Shown piece after piece: positions 8,149-16,751 of a stretch of 37,063 nucleotides of DNA (its first letter is position 1; the number at the start of each line of letters is the position of its first letter). Source of the DNA: Dehalococcoidia bacterium (GTDB lineage Bacteria > Chloroflexota > Dehalococcoidia > Tepidiformales > Tepidiformaceae); assembly GCA_007118095.1 (NCBI GenBank), contig SKSF01000116.1:1-37063 (forward strand). The letters are read 5' to 3'. The position numbers and the translations under genes were made by a program. The notes under the pieces are model-generated. The model did no database searches. It saw only the letters and a program-made list of their open reading frames with translations, and was not told where the DNA came from.

Positions 8149-8164
8149 TGCCCGCAACCGGGCA
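8149..8164 (+). terminator. Weak terminator-like hairpin after the SAM hydrolase gene
   Basis: TGCCCG pairs with CGGGCA around a CAAC tetraloop, 64 nt after the stop. There is no T-run, so it may only mark a transcript end. Confidence 0.35.
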
Positions 8165-8211
8165 CGGTGGGGGCGGTAATACGCTGGTCTTGCCGGCGCG
8201 AGGAGTAATGC

Positions 8212-8562
8212 ATGTCGAAACCGACCGCAAAGACCGGGCGGCTGCTGCTGTTCGTCGAAGATTTCACCCGTGAGCCAACGGGTCTCGACGGCATGGAGCG
8301 CCTGTCGCTCGACTTGCGCGTGAAGAATCCACTCGGCTCACCCGGGACCGTGGCCTGGCTGCCGCCGGCAGAAGTCCACGATGACCAGGGCCGTGTGTTC
8401 GATGCACAGCCCGACGACGACTGGGCCAGCCCGCTCGAACCCGGTGACGAAGTCGTGACCCACCCACTCTTCGAGATCAGTGTCGATGCAATGGATCTCA
8501 CGCTCGTGCTTGGCCCCGGTACGGAAGACGAGGTCGAGATCGAGCTCGTCCCTGGCGCCTGA
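8212..8562 (+). CDS. Hypothetical small beta-rich protein
   Basis: A 116-residue acidic protein that I do not recognise. Alternating hydrophobic residues (GRLLLFVEDF, RLSLDLRVKNPL, DLTLVLGPG, EVEIELVPG) predict an immunoglobulin-like or DUF4352-like beta sandwich. There is no signal peptide or membrane segment. AGGAG at 8201-8205 with 6-nt spacing supports the ATG. It lies 63 nt before the baeRF-like gene in the same direction, so the two may be co-transcribed. Confidence 0.75.
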   Translation: MSKPTAKTGRLLLFVEDFTREPTGLDGMERLSLDLRVKNPLGSPGTVAWLPPAEVHDDQGRVFDAQPDDDWASPLEPGDEVVTHPLFEISVDAMDLTLVLGPGTEDEVEIELVPGA

Positions 8563-8625
8563 CCGTCGCCTGGCCCTCGCGTCGCCGCGTTTGCGACATC
8601 CCCCGTTCGAACGAAGGAAAGACCA

Positions 8626-9729
8626 ATGTGGCTGAACCGCTTTATCGACGACATCTCCAATTGGGATGCTGAACCCCCGTTTATGTGTATCTCGCTGGAC
8701 CTCCGTCCCGGCCCTGGTGGCCGGCCCTCCGCGCCGAACGCACTCCGCGCAGCGTGGGCCAACGAAGGACAGGAAGACCTCGAAAAGTATCGAACGTTCG
8801 GTGACACCATCGAACTCACAGGCGAGCTCGTCGACGAAGCCATGCGCGACGACACCGAAGGCATCTTCCTGGTCGCGTCTGCGCAGGCGCCCACCGAACC
8901 ACGCATCATGTCGTTGCCCATCGCCTGCCGCAACGACATGCGCGTTGTCGACCGCCCGTGGCTGTTCGAGCTGGAGCGGACCGCCTACTTCGCCGCGCGC
9001 CCTGTTGTTACCGTCTTCACCGACCGCGAAGACACCGACATGATGCGCGTCATCTTTGGGGAGCGGGAATCGGGCGACCAGGTTGAGCACGCCACCCATG
9101 CGCTCCAGAAGCTGCACGGGCGCACGGATGCCGAAAGCATGGTCGGGACGCCCACGAGCTTCGGGGGCGGACACGCCTGGAACAAGATCGAGAACATCGT
9201 CGACGAGCACCGCAATGCGGCAGCGCGGGAGAGCGCCGAAGCGGTCGTGGACCTGGTCCAGGAGAACGACATTCTCGTCATCTCGGGCCCGGTCAAATCG
9301 CGCTCGAACCTGGTCAATCACCTCCCGGAAGGGCTCAGCGTTGTCCTCCGCGAGGACGAAGGCGGGTTCGGGACGGAGCGCGAACGCCGTGCCTATTCCG
9401 CGGACCTGGCGTGCCGGGTTCAGACGGAAGCCGCTGACCAGCTCGCATCGTCCGTGCTGGCGGGCGACTATGGTGAGCTCGTCGCCCGTGGCCGCGAACC
9501 CATGGACATGATGTTTACCGAGGGCCGCGTCGCCCGATTCGTCGTGCACGAAGATGCGGTGACCCACTGGGGAGACCACATGGACGCCCGCCTGATCGAA
9601 GGCCAGCACGACAACTGGCTCGGTGAAGCGCTCTGGAAGGCACGGGAAACCTCGGCTGAGGTGCTCTTCGGCCAGCACCCGCCAGTCCTGCACGATCACC
9701 AGGGGGGCATTGCCACCCTTCGGTGGTAG
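8626..9729 (+). CDS. Bacterial eRF1-like protein (baeRF/Vms1-type), putative ribosome rescue
   Basis: This 367-residue protein resembles the bacterial archaeo-eukaryotic release-factor (baeRF) families. These carry the middle and C-terminal folds of eRF1 and are thought to act on peptidyl-tRNA or ribosomes. The N-terminal part (to about 125) begins with a short acidic leader and CISLDLRPGPGG. The central part has the typical YFAARPVVTVFTDRED strand followed by an acidic loop. The C-terminal third has VARFVVHEDAV and ends in GGIATLRW, very like the usual GGIGALLRW terminus. I cannot see a canonical GGQ motif, though GFGGGHAW-like Gly-rich stretches (around 177-181) exist. Function is inferred from fold style. 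AAGGAAA at 8614-8620 supports the start. The stop lies 23 nt before the CAP-domain gene. Confidence 0.72.
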   Translation: MWLNRFIDDISNWDAEPPFMCISLDLRPGPGGRPSAPNALRAAWANEGQEDLEKYRTFGDTIELTGELVDEAMRDDTEGIFLVASAQAPTEPRIMSLPIACRNDMRVVDRPWLFELERTAYFAARPVVTVFTDREDTDMMRVIFGERESGDQVEHATHALQKLHGRTDAESMVGTPTSFGGGHAWNKIENIVDEHRNAAARESAEAVVDLVQENDILVISGPVKSRSNLVNHLPEGLSVVLREDEGGFGTERERRAYSADLACRVQTEAADQLASSVLAGDYGELVARGREPMDMMFTEGRVARFVVHEDAVTHWGDHMDARLIEGQHDNWLGEALWKARETSAEVLFGQHPPVLHDHQGGIATLRW

Positions 9730-9752
9730 GCGTGCGATTCCGGGAGTTGTCC

Positions 9753-10292
9753 ATGCATGTCACCAGCCGGCGGATCCGCGTGGCCGCGGCCATCATCGCG
9801 GCCGCAATCCTGCCCGCTGCGTGTCAGGTCCTTGAAGAACCGCGCACGCCGCCCGACGACTATGTGACGCCCGAGCTCACCCCCGCGGACCCGGACCTCG
9901 GTGCGCTCGAACGCGAAGTCGAAGACAGGATCAACGACGTCCGGGTCGAACACGGCGAATCCACACTCGCGCGGAACGATACGCTCGCCGCCGTTGCCCG
10001 TGAGTACAGTTGCCGCATGGCAGGGGAGGACTTCTTCGCCCATGAGAGCCCCGATGGCGACGCCGTCGACGACCGCATCCTGGACGCGGGAATACGCTTC
10101 CGCCATGTCGGCGAAAACCTCGCCCACCTCGGGGGCATTGCCAACCCGGGCGAAACAGCGGTAGAGGGCTGGATGGAAAGCGAGGGGCACCGCCAGAACC
10201 TTCTGCGCGGGGACTACACCGAAACAGGCGTCGGCATCTGCCGTGGCGACGACGGGCTCTACTTCACCCAGATCTTCCTGCGTCCCCCATAG
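9753..10292 (+). CDS. CAP/SCP-domain lipoprotein
   Basis: A 179-residue exported protein. The leader SRRIRVAAAIIAAAILPAAC gives a signal peptide with a possible lipid-attachment Cys at 24. A Pro/Asp/Glu-rich spacer is followed by a CAP (SCP/PR-1) domain: VEDRINDVRVEHG, AAVAREYSCRMA, FFAHESPDG, HVGENLAH, GWMESEGHRQNLL and YTETGVGICRG. The His residues of FAHESP and EGHRQN and the Glu of GEN match the CAP cavity, so a divalent metal may bind. Roles of bacterial CAP proteins are unsettled. CGGGAG at 9741-9746 supports the ATG at 9753 over an upstream one at 9723 that overlaps the previous stop. Confidence 0.92.
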   Translation: MHVTSRRIRVAAAIIAAAILPAACQVLEEPRTPPDDYVTPELTPADPDLGALEREVEDRINDVRVEHGESTLARNDTLAAVAREYSCRMAGEDFFAHESPDGDAVDDRILDAGIRFRHVGENLAHLGGIANPGETAVEGWMESEGHRQNLLRGDYTETGVGICRGDDGLYFTQIFLRPP

Positions 10293-10431
10293 GGCCGCCC
10301 GCCGGGCACACCGGACACAGCTTCGCAACGCTACGCCTCCGCAACGTTATCCTGCCGCAAAGTTCGCTGCGCGATGATGGCACTGTCCGGGCCTTCCCCG
10401 GGCGATCCACCCGCTTCGCGGGGAGCGCTTG

Positions 10432-10953
10432 ATGGTCTGGCTTCTGATCCGTGGCGCCATTGCAGGTTTCGCCGCGACCGTCCCGATGACGCTCGTGATG
10501 CTTGCCATGCACCGCTCCCTCCCCCGCGAACGGGAGATGCCCCTTGCTCCGCAGGAAGTGACCGAAGGAGTTGCGGAAGTCGCGGGCGTCGAAGATGCCA
10601 TCCCCCCGCCCGCCTTTCCCCCGGTCGAAATCGCTGCCCACTTCGGTTATGGCGCCGCCGCCGGCACCATCTACCAGCTCCTGCTCGGTTCGCGCTTCCT
10701 CGCGCGCATCGCGTTCGGCATGACCTTTGGGTTCGCGGTCTGGGCGGGCAGCTATCTCGGGTACATTCCCGCGCTCGGTATCCGCCGGCCCGCGTACGAA
10801 GACCCCGCGGAGCGTAACCTCACGATGATTGCCGCGCACCTGGCGTGGGGTGCCGCCCTCGGGATGCTGGCCTCCTGGGCCTGGGAGAGGCAGACAGAGA
10901 CCGCGCAAACAGGGGACAGCAGGAAGCGGGTCGCGGACGGGGATGCCTCGTGA
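10432..10953 (+). CDS. Small integral membrane protein (DUF1440/YagU-like)
   Basis: A 173-residue protein with about four membrane helices: 3-22 (LLIRGAIAGFAATVPMTLVM), about 68-85, 90-113 and 128-147. A Pro-rich loop (AIPPPAFPPVE) lies between helices 1 and 2. The pattern of small-residue helices with conserved AHFGYGAAAGTIYQLL resembles DUF1440 inner-membrane proteins, but I am not sure of the family. Function is unknown. GGGGAG before the ATG at 10432 gives good spacing; a TTG lies one codon upstream. Its stop overlaps the next start as GTGA, so it is coupled to the 6-phosphogluconate dehydrogenase. Confidence 0.8.
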   Translation: MVWLLIRGAIAGFAATVPMTLVMLAMHRSLPREREMPLAPQEVTEGVAEVAGVEDAIPPPAFPPVEIAAHFGYGAAAGTIYQLLLGSRFLARIAFGMTFGFAVWAGSYLGYIPALGIRRPAYEDPAERNLTMIAAHLAWGAALGMLASWAWERQTETAQTGDSRKRVADGDAS

Positions 10954-11933
10954 CGAAAGCACGCGCACCAGCAACCTTCGGCGTCATCGGCTGCGGCACC
11001 ATTGGCGGCAATGTCGCTCGCCAGGCAATCGACCGCGGTTACCGCGTCGTCACGCACGACATCGGCGGTGTCCCCGCCGACATCCTCGCGTCCGGCGCCG
11101 CGGAAGCTGTGAACCTCGACCAGCTCGCGTCCGAAGTGAAACGGCCGCGCATCGTCTTCCTGTTCATCCCCGCGGGCCCCGCGGTCGACGACGTCCTGGA
11201 AGGCCTCGCCGCAGTCTTTGACCCGGGTGACATCGTTATCGACGGCGGCAACTCCTACTGGGGTGACTCGCGCCGCCGGCACGAACGGCTCGCGGCCGAC
11301 GGCCTTGCCTTCGTCGACCTGGGGACAAGTGGCGGAGCTGCCGGCGCGCGCCGGGGCGCCTGTTTCATGGCCGGATGCGAACCCGATGTCTTCGCCTCCA
11401 TCGCGCCCATCCTCACCGACCTCGCCGTCAAGGGTGGAGTTATCCACGCAGGGCCACCCGGCGCGGGCCATTTTGTGAAGCTGGTACATAACGGCATCGA
11501 ATTCGGAATGCTCCAGGCCATCGCCGAAGGCGTCGGCCTGCTCAACCGGTTCTACGATAACGATGCCGACACCGTGGGAGCTGTCCTTGAAGGGTGGCGG
11601 CATGGTTCGGTCATCCGGTCATGGCTCCTCGACCTCATGGCCGAGGGATTCAACCGCGAACACGGGCTCGAAAAGGTCTCCGCCCACGTCGAAGACACTG
11701 GCGAAGTGAACTGGCTCGTCAGCGACGCGATGAACATGGAAGTCCCGGTCCCGATCACGGCCCAGGCGGTCATGACTCTGCTCCAGTCACGCGCAGGTGA
11801 TCGCGACTACGAAAAGGCGATTGCGCTCATGCGCCACGGATTTGGTGATCATCCAATTGGTCCCGAACCCGCAATCGCCCGGCACCGGCACCAATCGCGA
11901 GTCGGCCCGCCCATGGGCCCGGAGCCATGGTAG
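10950..11933 (+). CDS. 6-phosphogluconate dehydrogenase, decarboxylating (short YqeC/GntZ type)
   Basis: A 327-residue enzyme converting 6-phosphogluconate to ribulose 5-phosphate and CO2, making NAD(P)H. The Rossmann motif is GVIGCGTIGG (11-20). The substrate site shows VDLGTSGGAAGARRG (122-136). The catalytic Lys and Glu lie in HFVKLVHNGIEFGM (K177, E184). SRAGDRDYEKAIALMRHGFGDH closes the core. At about 300 residues plus a C-terminal tail it belongs to the short class, often NAD-preferring, rather than the 470-residue Gnd. It starts at a GTG that overlaps the previous gene's TGA by four bases; in-frame ATGs further upstream lie inside that gene. It converges with the histidine kinase, with 7 nt between the genes. 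Confidence 0.93.
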   Translation: MTKARAPATFGVIGCGTIGGNVARQAIDRGYRVVTHDIGGVPADILASGAAEAVNLDQLASEVKRPRIVFLFIPAGPAVDDVLEGLAAVFDPGDIVIDGGNSYWGDSRRRHERLAADGLAFVDLGTSGGAAGARRGACFMAGCEPDVFASIAPILTDLAVKGGVIHAGPPGAGHFVKLVHNGIEFGMLQAIAEGVGLLNRFYDNDADTVGAVLEGWRHGSVIRSWLLDLMAEGFNREHGLEKVSAHVEDTGEVNWLVSDAMNMEVPVPITAQAVMTLLQSRAGDRDYEKAIALMRHGFGDHPIGPEPAIARHRHQSRVGPPMGPEPW

Positions 11934-11940
11934 ACAGCAG

Positions 11941-13527
11941 CTATTCTTCGTACCGCGGTAACCGTACACGTACTTCGGTGCCCGGGCGGTCAGCCCGCGG
12001 TTTCACTCGTATCTCCCCGTGCATCAGTGCCACCAGGTGTTTGCACGCCGGCAGCCCAAGCCCCAGCCCGTAAACACTGTCCTTGCCCGAAGCGCCGCGT
12101 ACAAACACGTCAAAGAGCCCCTCCTCGTCCTCTTGCCGTATCCCCGGGCCCCGGTCGCGTACCAGGATCTCAATTGCCGTGGAATCCCCTGCGACCAACA
12201 CTTCGACTGGTTCACCGGCGCCGCTGTACCGGTGCGCGTTAGAAAGCAGGTTCTGGAGCACCTGTTCGATCCCGGCCGGGTGTCCCAGCGCGAGCTCGTC
12301 CCCGCCTTCGACGCGCAACGAGAACTCCCTTTGGGGATGCTGCTTCGCGTATCGCGTCACGGTCTGTTCCACCACCCGGGCCGGGAGCACCGGCTCGAGC
12401 TCGACCTGGCCGTTTCCGGCGTCCGAAAGCGTCAACATGTTATCGATGATCTCCGCCAGGCGTGCTGCGTCACTGGCAAGCGCTTCGACGCACCCTGCCA
12501 GCATTTTCTGGTCCACGTCTTCGTAGTGTCGCTCCAGGTACCGTGCAATCCCGAGCACCGTCGTAAGCGGATTCTTCAACTCGTGCGACACGAGCCCCAG
12601 GAATTCGTCTTTTGCCGCGTTGGCACGCCGGAGCTCGGCGACCGCTTCCAACAGCTCGGCGTTCAGTTCGGTAACCTCCGCCTCCCGGTAGCGGACCTCG
12701 TAATGCTCGGTGACGTCAGCCAGCACGTTCATCGCGCCGATGAGCCTCCCATCCGCCCCCGTGACCGGGGTCGGGTGGGGGAGCACGCGCCGCCGCGTCC
12801 CGTCCGGCCGCTCCACGACGACCTCCTGCCCGCGAACCGCCCGTCCTTCGCGCAGGCAGACCGCCATGGGACACGCCTCGAGCGGCAACTCATCACCGCC
12901 GGGCCGGTACAGCTTCCACGAGCCGCACCATCGCTCCGTTCGCATTTCCGGCCGCCGGCCCCAGAGTTCTACCGCGGCCTCGTTGAATAGCGTGATGTAC
13001 CCGTCCCGGTCGGTCATGTACACAGCAACGGGAAGGTTCGTGACGAGGTTTCGGTATGTCGTTTCGCCGGGCTCCTCCCGCGGCGCTAATTCCGAGAGCA
13101 CCGCGATGGCACCGTCGACCGTTCCACGCTCGTCGTGAAGAGGGGTGATGTTCGCGGATACGGTCGCCGTCGATCCGTCCACCCGGGTGATCAGCAACGC
13201 TTCGCGCTCGTACGAGATACCTTCTGTGAGGACCCGGCTGATTGGCGCTGCAGTGGCCGCGTCAGCTTCCGGATTCCGTGCTGCGCGCGCCGAGCCAAGC
13301 AGGCTGTCCGCAAACGTCACTGGCTCCAGTCTCTCTCCCAGGAGGTCTGCAGCGCGGCCGTTATAGGCCGAAATGCGCCCGTGCTGGTCGCACACGAGCG
13401 CTGCCACTGGCATCGCCTCGAGCACGTCTCCAGCCGAACGATCACGGAACTGTGACGGTCGTAAAACGGCCTTGCGGCCATCGTGCGCGCTGGTGAAAGC
13501 TTTGGATGCCTTTGGACGGTCACTCAC
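11941..13527 (-). CDS. Soluble PAS-PAS sensor histidine kinase
   Basis: A 528-residue kinase with no membrane segment. Two PAS domains (about 35-145 and 155-275) precede a linker helix. A HisKA domain follows with H315 in LGLVSHELKNPL. The ATPase domain has an N-box (EQVLQNLLSNAHRYS, N430), a G1 box (DRGPGI, D458), an F-box (LFDVF) and a G2 box (GLGLGL). It should autophosphorylate in response to a cytosolic signal; no haem or flavin ligand is diagnosable in the PAS domains. No response-regulator gene is adjacent, so it is an orphan here. The start is a GTG with only a weak CCCGGGA upstream. It is divergent from the 139-residue unknown. Confidence 0.92.
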   Translation of the reverse strand: MSDRPKASKAFTSAHDGRKAVLRPSQFRDRSAGDVLEAMPVAALVCDQHGRISAYNGRAADLLGERLEPVTFADSLLGSARAARNPEADAATAAPISRVLTEGISYEREALLITRVDGSTATVSANITPLHDERGTVDGAIAVLSELAPREEPGETTYRNLVTNLPVAVYMTDRDGYITLFNEAAVELWGRRPEMRTERWCGSWKLYRPGGDELPLEACPMAVCLREGRAVRGQEVVVERPDGTRRRVLPHPTPVTGADGRLIGAMNVLADVTEHYEVRYREAEVTELNAELLEAVAELRRANAAKDEFLGLVSHELKNPLTTVLGIARYLERHYEDVDQKMLAGCVEALASDAARLAEIIDNMLTLSDAGNGQVELEPVLPARVVEQTVTRYAKQHPQREFSLRVEGGDELALGHPAGIEQVLQNLLSNAHRYSGAGEPVEVLVAGDSTAIEILVRDRGPGIRQEDEEGLFDVFVRGASGKDSVYGLGLGLPACKHLVALMHGEIRVKPRADRPGTEVRVRLPRYEE

Positions 13528-13806
13528 GACATAATCCCGGGAAAAGCGCCACCCACGTTCAGCTTAGCGTCAGGAAGGTTGCAGGAGCGCATACTGAACG
13601 ATATCCCGGCTCCACAGCCGGTATCACCTCGGTCGCAGCCGCATCGCATCACCCCGTCGCGCTCGCACCCCATCCGAGACCTTTACCGTTTCCCGCCGGT
13701 TCCTTCGGAAACGTTCGGTTCGCGCCACGGGCCGTTATATCTTGTTTGCGCTTCGCGACCGGAACCCAACGTGCGCGTAATTCCCCTGTGTCATGATGGG
13801 GGTCCG
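13528..13806. promoter_or_regulatory. Divergent upstream region of histidine kinase and unknown gene
   Basis: These 279 bases hold no gene that I can support. GGAAAC at 13707-13712 followed after 19 nt by CGTTAT at 13732-13737 resembles an ECF/SigH-type promoter reading rightward; this is a weak call. A G-run at 13798-13802 is the likely ribosome site of the right-hand gene. Confidence 0.3.
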
Positions 13807-14226
13807 ATGTCAGCGCAAACCACGCCGGTCACCTTCACGCTCGAAGAGCTCTGGCTCCTCCGGGCATTCGTACGGCACGAAGTCGCGCAACAGGAATCGT
13901 GGAAGTTCCCGCCTGCCAGCCTCGAACTCAACGACCAGGTCGCTGAAGCGATCCTGCTCTGCGAGGAACACGAACTGGGCGAGGCGGTCCTCCTCCTCAC
14001 GCGCGGCGATTGCCTGGTCATCGACGCGGTCATTCCGCAGGACGCGAAGTCCGTCAACGGCACACGGCTCGGGCAGACCATCCTGCTCAAGACCTTCGCC
14101 GCTCGCCGTGACCTTGCCGGCGGCCCGACCGCATCGGCCGACGAACCGTCGATACCTGACGAAGTGCTGAATGAGCGCATCAACCGTGCTCTTGGCGAAT
14201 ACAGAAGGAGTGGAGACGATGCCTGA
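13807..14226 (+). CDS. Hypothetical protein, 139 residues
   Basis: I do not recognise this protein. It starts with a Thr-rich segment, then a helix-rich half (TLEELWLLRAFVRHEVAQQE, QVAEAILLCEEHELGEAV), then a beta-like half (AVLLLTRGDCLVIDAVIPQ, LGQTILLKTFAARRDL). There is no signal or membrane helix. A G-rich ribosome site lies 4 nt before the ATG. The next small gene starts inside its last codons (8-nt overlap), so the two are coupled. The cluster from here to 15.4 kb consists entirely of unknowns. Confidence 0.72.
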   Translation: MSAQTTPVTFTLEELWLLRAFVRHEVAQQESWKFPPASLELNDQVAEAILLCEEHELGEAVLLLTRGDCLVIDAVIPQDAKSVNGTRLGQTILLKTFAARRDLAGGPTASADEPSIPDEVLNERINRALGEYRRSGDDA

Positions 14227-14359
14227 ACCAACCACAACTCCCGTCACAACCCCGACCGTTACTCCCGGCGAGAAGCCCTGGCAGGAAGAGTTCACCGATC
14301 CAAAGGAGATCTGTGACCAGCAGAAACGCGAAACGGCTTCGCCCGACGTCGCCCCCTGA
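14219..14359 (+). CDS. Small Pro/Thr-rich protein, 46 residues
   Basis: A 46-residue acidic peptide that starts MPEPTTTPVTTPTVTPGEKP and continues with EEFTDPKEICDQQKR. The first half is low-complexity Pro/Thr/Val and the second is charged with one Cys. AAGGAG at 14205-14210 with 8-nt spacing, and an 8-nt overlap with the preceding gene, support it as real. Function is unknown. An upstream in-frame ATG at 14171 is less likely because it lacks a ribosome site and overlaps far more of the upstream gene. Confidence 0.62.
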   Translation: MPEPTTTPVTTPTVTPGEKPWQEEFTDPKEICDQQKRETASPDVAP

Positions 14360-14422
14360 CATCCGGGCGAAATCCTGGCTCAGCGAGAGTCCACGTGAAG
14401 GTCCTGGAGGGAGGATCCGACT

Positions 14423-14977
14423 GTGCCGGTGAAAAACATCCCTGAACGCGGCCGGCGGGCACGCGTGCTCGCCTACCTCAGCGCGCCGGATATCCAGCGA
14501 CTCGAGCAGGGAGAGTGGTTGCCGCTGCGGATCAACCCCACGGCCGATGGACCCGACCAGAAACTCGTCGCCGTGCCAGCCGATGGCCCGGCACGGCGCG
14601 ACCCGTCCCTCCACGAGGCACTGCTCGACCTCGCGGCGGCGATCATCGAGGACGTTCGCGAAGCGTGTTATGCCCTGGAGGACCCGGACATCTGGTATCC
14701 CGGTGTCGACCACGGCATCGAACCTGTCCCCGATGAACATGTTGAACTCGTTATCTGGGCACTCCAGCGCGAGCTCGACCGTGAGCCACGGCCGCGGCGC
14801 GGGACTGGCGTGCGCCCCGCCGTCCCGCTGGCCAAACTGCCATGGCGCATCCAGCGCGCGCTCGTCGAAAGGCGCCGCCTGCGCTATGCGCAGTGGGGCA
14901 TCGGCCACGAAGAGTGGGCAACAAACACCTGGCATCCCGATAACGTCCCCGAAGATCCCGCCTGGGCCCCGTCCTAG
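14423..14977 (+). CDS. Hypothetical protein, 184 residues
   Basis: An unrecognised soluble protein with a GTG start placed 8 nt after GGAGGGAGG (14406-14414), a very strong ribosome site. The N-terminal 60 residues are mixed beta (RARVLAYLS, WLPLRINP, KLVAVPADG). A central helix (LHEALLDLAAAIIEDVREAC) and a Trp-rich C-terminus (LPWRIQRALVERRRLRYAQW, HEEWATNTWHP) follow. There is no signal, membrane helix or metal motif. It lies between two other unknowns on the same strand, 63 nt after the Pro/Thr-rich peptide and 48 nt before the next gene, so it is probably in one transcript with them. Confidence 0.75.
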   Translation: MPVKNIPERGRRARVLAYLSAPDIQRLEQGEWLPLRINPTADGPDQKLVAVPADGPARRDPSLHEALLDLAAAIIEDVREACYALEDPDIWYPGVDHGIEPVPDEHVELVIWALQRELDREPRPRRGTGVRPAVPLAKLPWRIQRALVERRRLRYAQWGIGHEEWATNTWHPDNVPEDPAWAPS

Positions 14978-15025
14978 GGGCGTCCCTCCAGCACGGATCA
15001 TGCCGGGCCGGGAGAAAGGCCACCC

Positions 15026-15409
15026 ATGCTGTTCCGGCGCCGCGCCCGCAATCTCCCGCTCGTCGCACAGGGCCTGTACTACCTGGTGACGGGCGCCTGG
15101 CCCCTCTTGCACTACCGCTCGTTCGAAGCCATCACCGGGAAGAAGACGGATAGCTGGCTCGTCAAGACCGTGGGTGTGCTCATCACGGTCATTGCTACCA
15201 CCATCACCTATTCGTCGCTCAAGCGTCGCGACAGCGCGGAGACTTACCTGTTGAGCTATACCGCCGCGCTGGGGCTTATCGCAGTCGATGTCTACTTCAC
15301 GGCACGCCGCGTCATCCCGCGCGTGTATCTGCTCGACGCCGTTGGCGAAGTCATTCTTCTCGCCCTCATCGAAATGCGCCGCCGGTCGCTCGGGCGAAAG
15401 CTCTCCTGA
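15026..15409 (+). CDS. Hypothetical membrane protein, 127 residues
   Basis: A small integral membrane protein with three or four helices: about 12-28, 46-62 (VKTVGVLITVIATTITY), 74-92 and 98-116. The block TGAWPLLHYRSFEAITGKKTD, conserved in unnamed bacterial homologues as far as I recall, lies after helix 1, and a basic tail ends the protein. Function is unknown. GGGAGAAAGG upstream (15009-15018) supports the ATG. It is probably the last gene of the unknown cluster that begins at 13807. Confidence 0.78.
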   Translation: MLFRRRARNLPLVAQGLYYLVTGAWPLLHYRSFEAITGKKTDSWLVKTVGVLITVIATTITYSSLKRRDSAETYLLSYTAALGLIAVDVYFTARRVIPRVYLLDAVGEVILLALIEMRRRSLGRKLS

Positions 15410-15617
15410 AAGCAGCGTCATCTCCAGAGCTTTGCGATACGTCGTCCTCGGCCCGTGATCAGCCGACCACCGTTTGAGCCGTACGCTCATCTGAAGAATT
15501 CACCAGTACGAGCACGATGGATGCAGCGGCACGGGATCGCTTGCGCCCCCACCTGGCCCGCTTGCCGCGCCTGGTTCGCCCGGGAAGCCATCCAGTCGCT
15601 CGGAGCGAGGAACCCGG

Positions 15618-16655
15618 ATGCATAGCGGGGTAATGAGTGCCCGCGGGGGGTGGCCACCCGGCGCACGCGAGCCACTGCATGATGTCCTGGAGTACTACAC
15701 ACGATATTTCCGCGACGACATCGTCGACCTGTCGTCATCGAGCCCGCACCCAACGCGGTTCGCCACTCGATGCGGAATAGCGGCTGGCGAAGATGACGCC
15801 ACCTTCGTCCCGCCGCGCGGCGCCCGCGAGGTTCGCGAACGCATCGCCGCCCGGTACCGTCGCGCCTCCGCCGACGACATCGTCCTGGCAAACGGCGCAT
15901 CCGAAGCGCTTGTCGCTGCTGCAAATGCCGTCGTCTCAAACTGCAGCACCGTAGCGGTCGAACGCGGCGTCTACCCGAGCTTCATCGAAGCGGCGCGCCG
16001 GAATGGCGCGGAGCTCTCAGGCGCAGCGGGCGCGCCCGGCGCCACCGTCATTGCCCTGTGTAACCCCACGGTGCCCGGTGGCCAGCTCCATCGCCGCCTG
16101 CCCCGCGCAGGGACCCGGCGCACCGTCGTCGTTGATGAATCCCACCTGGATATCGTGTATAGCTCCTGCACCGTCGATCGCGCGGCCGACGTATCCCCTG
16201 CCCATGTCAGCATCGGCGGATTCTCCAAGAGCCTGGGCTATGGTGGTCTTCGCATCGGCTGGGCGGTCACCCGGTCACCTCGCCTGGTGCACAGCATCGA
16301 CCGGCAGGTGCAGCTCCTCTCGGGTGGCCCCGCGAGCCCCGCCATCGAAGCGGCACTCTCCGCCACCGACGGCATGCGCGAGCGGGCAGACCTCATCCAT
16401 GCCGTCGTTCGCGAAAATGCCGCCCGTGTCTACCGTGAGCTCGACGCCTGCGGGTGGACCTACCGCCCCGCCGAGGCAGGTCTCACGGTCGAAGCCACAC
16501 CACCGCCAGGTACCCCGGGCGGGCTCGATCGGGTCCTCTATGCCCGCGGATACTTCCTCGTTCCGTGCAGCGTATACGGCACAGCTGGCAGCTATCGCAT
16601 CAGCCTGCTGGCGCCCGTTCACCACCTCCGCCAGGCGTTGAAGGGCGTATCCTGA
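15618..16655 (+). CDS. PLP-dependent aminotransferase (class I/II)
   Basis: A 345-residue fold-type I PLP enzyme of the HisC/AspC-like class. NGASEAL (92-98) forms the phosphate pocket. CNPTVPGG (148-155) supplies the Asn that contacts PLP. VVVDESH (170-176) gives the Asp that binds the ring nitrogen. GGFSKSLGYGGLRIGW (200-215) holds the Schiff-base K204 and R212. The usual DEAY tyrosine is replaced by Ser-His, so the substrate pocket may differ. The amino donor and product are unknown. GAGG at 15607-15610 supports the ATG at 15618; another ATG lies 15 nt further on. The dehydrogenase follows after 96 nt, in the same direction. Confidence 0.9.
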   Translation: MHSGVMSARGGWPPGAREPLHDVLEYYTRYFRDDIVDLSSSSPHPTRFATRCGIAAGEDDATFVPPRGAREVRERIAARYRRASADDIVLANGASEALVAAANAVVSNCSTVAVERGVYPSFIEAARRNGAELSGAAGAPGATVIALCNPTVPGGQLHRRLPRAGTRRTVVVDESHLDIVYSSCTVDRAADVSPAHVSIGGFSKSLGYGGLRIGWAVTRSPRLVHSIDRQVQLLSGGPASPAIEAALSATDGMRERADLIHAVVRENAARVYRELDACGWTYRPAEAGLTVEATPPPGTPGGLDRVLYARGYFLVPCSVYGTAGSYRISLLAPVHHLRQALKGVS

Positions 16656-16751
16656 GCGCCGCCTGTCCCGCCCGGATGCGCCGCATCGCGCAAAGGGCTA
16701 GCCTCGATCCAGGGACCCTGCACAATTGGCACGGTCGAGAAAGGGAAAGCG

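Noticed and set aside
14180-15490. 436-residue minus-strand frame across the unknown cluster
   Set aside because: The plus-strand genes there have strong ribosome sites and overlaps; this frame has neither.
16710-16720. Palindrome CAGGG-A-CCCTG before the aldehyde dehydrogenase gene
   Set aside because: It is short, GC-rich and found once, so it is not distinguishable from chance.
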